From: Chitinophagaceae bacterium DXS
GTDB taxonomy: Bacteria > Bacteroidota > Bacteroidia > Chitinophagales > Chitinophagaceae
DNA length: 64,000 bases
Direction of reading: 5' to 3'
Assembly (NCBI GenBank): GCA_030345135.1
Contig: CP128386.1
Location: forward strand, 1,085,129-1,149,128
The first letter of the stretch is position 1, and every line of letters starts with the position of its first letter. Positions 61,949-64,000 of the stretch are shown here, in pieces. Position numbers and translations under genes: made by a program. The notes below the pieces were generated by a model, which did no database searches, had not been told where the DNA came from, and worked only from the letters and a program-made list of their open reading frames with translations.

Positions 61949-63037
61949 ATGCAAGCAACACAATCAGCAGCCAAAGAATTGGTGCAGGAAAAATGGAACA
62001 AGCGTCCATTGATTATTTCCGGTCCGTGCAGTGCCGAGACCGAAGAGCAGGTATTGGAAACAGCCGTACGTTTACATAAAACAGGTAAAGTAGATGTAAT
62101 GCGCGCAGGTATTTGGAAACCCCGTACCAGGCCCGGAAGTTTTGAAGGCATTGGAACCAAAGGCTTGCCCTGGATGCAACAGGCTAAAAAATTAACCGGT
62201 ATTCCGGTTGCAGTGGAAGTTGCTACAGCTAAACAGGTAGAAGATGCATTGCATTTTGATGTAGATATTCTTTGGATTGGTGCACGCACAACCGTGAACC
62301 CATTCAGCGTACAGGAAGTTGCAGATGCTTTGCGTGGCGTAGATGTTCCTGTATTGATCAAGAACCCGATCAACCCTGATCTGGAACTGTGGATCGGTGC
62401 AGTTGAACGTGTAGCCAAAGCAGGTATTAAGCAAATCGGTTTAATTCACCGTGGCTTTAGCTCTTACGGTAATACAGAATACCGTAACGCGCCAATGTGG
62501 CACCTGGCTATCGAAATGAAACGCCGCAATCCTGAGTTGATGATGATCAACGATCCTTCACATATCTGCGGCCGCAGAGACATTCTTCAGGATGTTGCTC
62601 AAAAAGCAATTGACCTGGATTTCGATGGTTTGATCATTGAGAGCCATATCGATCCTGATAAAGCATGGAGCGATGCTAAACAACAGATCACTCCTGAGCG
62701 TTTGGCTGAAATGCTAGACAGCATTGCATGGCGTAAAGAAGATGTTGCATCTGAAGAGTATCATGCAGCATTGGAAAAATTACGTCAGCAGATCAACCAC
62801 CTGGATGATGAGTTGATGCAGATTCTTGGTCAGCGTATGAAAATTGCTGAGAACATAGGTCAGTACAAGAAAGAAAACAACATCACCATCCTTCAGACAA
62901 ACCGCTGGAACGAGATCCTGGAAAGAGCTTACAACAGAGGCGAGAAAATAGGATTAAGCAAAGAGTTCATCACCAAATATTTTGATGCGGTACACATGGA
63001 AAGTATCAACCATCAGAATAAGATCATGAATTCATAG
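61949..63037 (+). CDS. Bifunctional DAHP synthase / chorismate mutase
   Basis: 362 residues. The N-terminal 265 residues form a class I DAHP synthase of the KDO8P-like beta type (SGPCSAETEEQ, RAGIWKPRTRPGSFEGIG, HRGFSSYG, DPSHICGRRD), the first step of aromatic synthesis. About the last 90 residues form an AroQ chorismate mutase (LRQQINHLDDELMQILGQRMKIAENIGQYK). This order (synthase first, mutase last) is common in Bacteroidota, and the mutase usually gives feedback sensitivity to prephenate. Complements the mutase-free PheA and TyrA nearby. Confidence 0.94.
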   Translation: MQATQSAAKELVQEKWNKRPLIISGPCSAETEEQVLETAVRLHKTGKVDVMRAGIWKPRTRPGSFEGIGTKGLPWMQQAKKLTGIPVAVEVATAKQVEDALHFDVDILWIGARTTVNPFSVQEVADALRGVDVPVLIKNPINPDLELWIGAVERVAKAGIKQIGLIHRGFSSYGNTEYRNAPMWHLAIEMKRRNPELMMINDPSHICGRRDILQDVAQKAIDLDFDGLIIESHIDPDKAWSDAKQQITPERLAEMLDSIAWRKEDVASEEYHAALEKLRQQINHLDDELMQILGQRMKIAENIGQYKKENNITILQTNRWNEILERAYNRGEKIGLSKEFITKYFDAVHMESINHQNKIMNS

Positions 63038-63220
63038 TCAATACAAAGTACGAGTTACGAAGTTAGAAGTACTTAGTTTTTCGGCTTCGTAACTCCATAC
63101 TTACCCGTTTCCAACCATTTCAGCGTGATCGATTAAGTGAACGGCTTACACCTGGGTACTTCGTACTTCGTAATTCGTACTTTAACCGCCTTCTCGCTTT
63201 AACCAACGCTTCGCCTCGTA
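63038..63220. repeat. Gap with TACTTCGTACTTCG words
   Basis: AAGTACGAGTTACGAAGTTAG (63046) in one orientation and GGTACTTCGTACTTCGTAAT (63155-63183) in the other. No terminator recognised between the DAHP synthase and aroB genes. Confidence 0.6.
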
Positions 63221-64000
63221 ATGACAAAAAAAGTTATTAGTTTTTCCACGGCATCAACTTCCTTTTACTTCGATGCATCTTTTGATCTTCTCGAAAAGCT
63301 TACATCAAAAGAAAATTCAGTCATCATTACTGATGAAAATATCTTCAACAAAAACGGTAAGAAATTCAAAGGCTGGAACACAATTGTATTAAAAGCCGGA
63401 GAAGAATTTAAAGTGCAGGCAACTGTTGATTCTATCATAGACCAGATGATCAGTTACGGCCTGGACAGAAAATCTTTTGTGGTAGGTGTTGGTGGAGGTG
63501 TGGTTACGGATATTGCAGGATATGTGGCTAGTATTTACATGCGTGGTGTTAAGTTTGGCTTTGTGCCAACATCCATACTTGCAATGGTAGACGCTTCCAT
63601 AGGAGGTAAGAATGGTATTGATGTAGGAGCCTATAAAAATATGGTTGGCCTTATTCGCCAGCCTTCTTTTTTGCTGTACGATTATTCTTTGCTGAAGAGC
63701 TTGCCTAAAGAACAATGGGTAAATGGATTTGCTGAAATTATTAAACATGCCTGCATTAAAGATGCCGCCATGTTTAAACTATTAGAGCAACATAAACTTA
63801 CCGATTTTCAAAAGGATAAGATTTTGCTGAATAAACTCATTCAGCGTAACGCATTGATAAAAGCCAAAGTAGTTGAGCAGGATGAATTTGAGCAGGGTGA
63901 TAGAAAACTGCTGAACTTTGGTCACACACTTGGCCACGCTATTGAAAATAAATACCAGTTACCACACGGTTACGCGGTATCAATAGGAATGGTAGTAGCG
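63221..64000 (+). CDS. aroB: 3-dehydroquinate synthase (3'-truncated by window end)
   Basis: 260 codons are visible and the frame is still open at base 64000. Converts DAHP to 3-dehydroquinate with NAD and a divalent metal. NAD loop GVGGGVVTDIAGYVAS, DASIGGKNGID, and the three metal ligands: Glu in FAEIIKHA, His in NFGHTLGHAIE and His in LPHGYAVSIGM. Second step of the same pathway as the preceding DAHP synthase. ATG at 63221. Confidence 0.95.
   Translation, partial: MTKKVISFSTASTSFYFDASFDLLEKLTSKENSVIITDENIFNKNGKKFKGWNTIVLKAGEEFKVQATVDSIIDQMISYGLDRKSFVVGVGGGVVTDIAGYVASIYMRGVKFGFVPTSILAMVDASIGGKNGIDVGAYKNMVGLIRQPSFLLYDYSLLKSLPKEQWVNGFAEIIKHACIKDAAMFKLLEQHKLTDFQKDKILLNKLIQRNALIKAKVVEQDEFEQGDRKLLNFGHTLGHAIENKYQLPHGYAVSIGMVVA

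Noticed and set aside
1-64000. tRNA or rRNA genes
   Set aside because: Reading the gaps on both strands gave no cloverleaf with an appropriate T-loop and no rRNA-like sequence; a dedicated tRNA scan was not possible here.

Overview
The window looks like chromosomal DNA of a Bacteroidota bacterium, most likely of the Chitinophagaceae type. Start codons mostly lack Shine-Dalgarno sequences. Promoters fit the Bacteroidota consensus (TTTG near -33, TAnnTTTG near -7). The protein set includes families typical of the phylum: DUF6427, DUF4249, a KGG-leader export substrate, DAHP synthase fused to chorismate mutase, and outer-membrane beta-barrels. Intergenic spaces are full of short repeated words, as in this family's genomes. 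No rRNA, tRNA or CRISPR was seen.

Layout. 1-6.4 kb: end of a DUF3857/DUF2569-type membrane protein, metG, and two S66 L,D-carboxypeptidase paralogues (one exported, one cytosolic). 6.8-12.4 kb: a minus-strand cluster of M19 dipeptidase, zinc-type D-serine-dehydratase-like enzyme, RidA and GntP-family permease, which reads as D-amino-acid salvage; divergent oxyR with C199/C208. 12.6-18 kb: rhodanese, Kup, a secreted protein of unknown function and a DUF6427 membrane protein. 18.3-22.6 kb: xylose module (LacI-type regulator with operator, xylB, xylA). 22.9-30.6 kb: an AT-rich accessory island with a nucleotidyltransferase-fold protein, a protein carrying a double-glycine leader and an HExxH motif, a Sec-secreted partner plus a decayed copy of it, a C39-peptidase ABC exporter and its HlyD adaptor. 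30.7-33.5 kb: sodium/solute symporter and inositol oxygenase. 33.7-51 kb: peptidases M13 and M1, orphan peptide-binding lipoprotein, msrA, mutS2 without Smr, response regulator, aroK, glutaryl-CoA dehydrogenase, tilS, rhomboid, rlmH. 51.4-53.4 kb: cysE-cysK behind a Cys-codon attenuator. 53.5-56 kb: a five-copy 104-bp tandem repeat, DUF4249 lipoprotein, trxB. 56.5-64 kb: aromatic amino acid genes (pheA, aminotransferase, tyrA, DEAD-box helicase, DAHP synthase-chorismate mutase, aroB) behind a Phe/Tyr-codon attenuator.

The most interesting observations are: (1) two translation-coupled attenuators visible base by base, a 12-residue leader with four consecutive Cys codons before cysE and a 30-residue Phe/Tyr-rich leader before pheA; (2) the export island, in which a roughly 200-residue metallopeptidase-like domain rather than a small peptide carries the KGG leader, next to a probable immunity/inhibitor gene with a degraded duplicate; (3) promoters placed so close to start codons (tilS, the pheA leader, the ORF before DUF4249) that these messages should be leaderless or nearly so.
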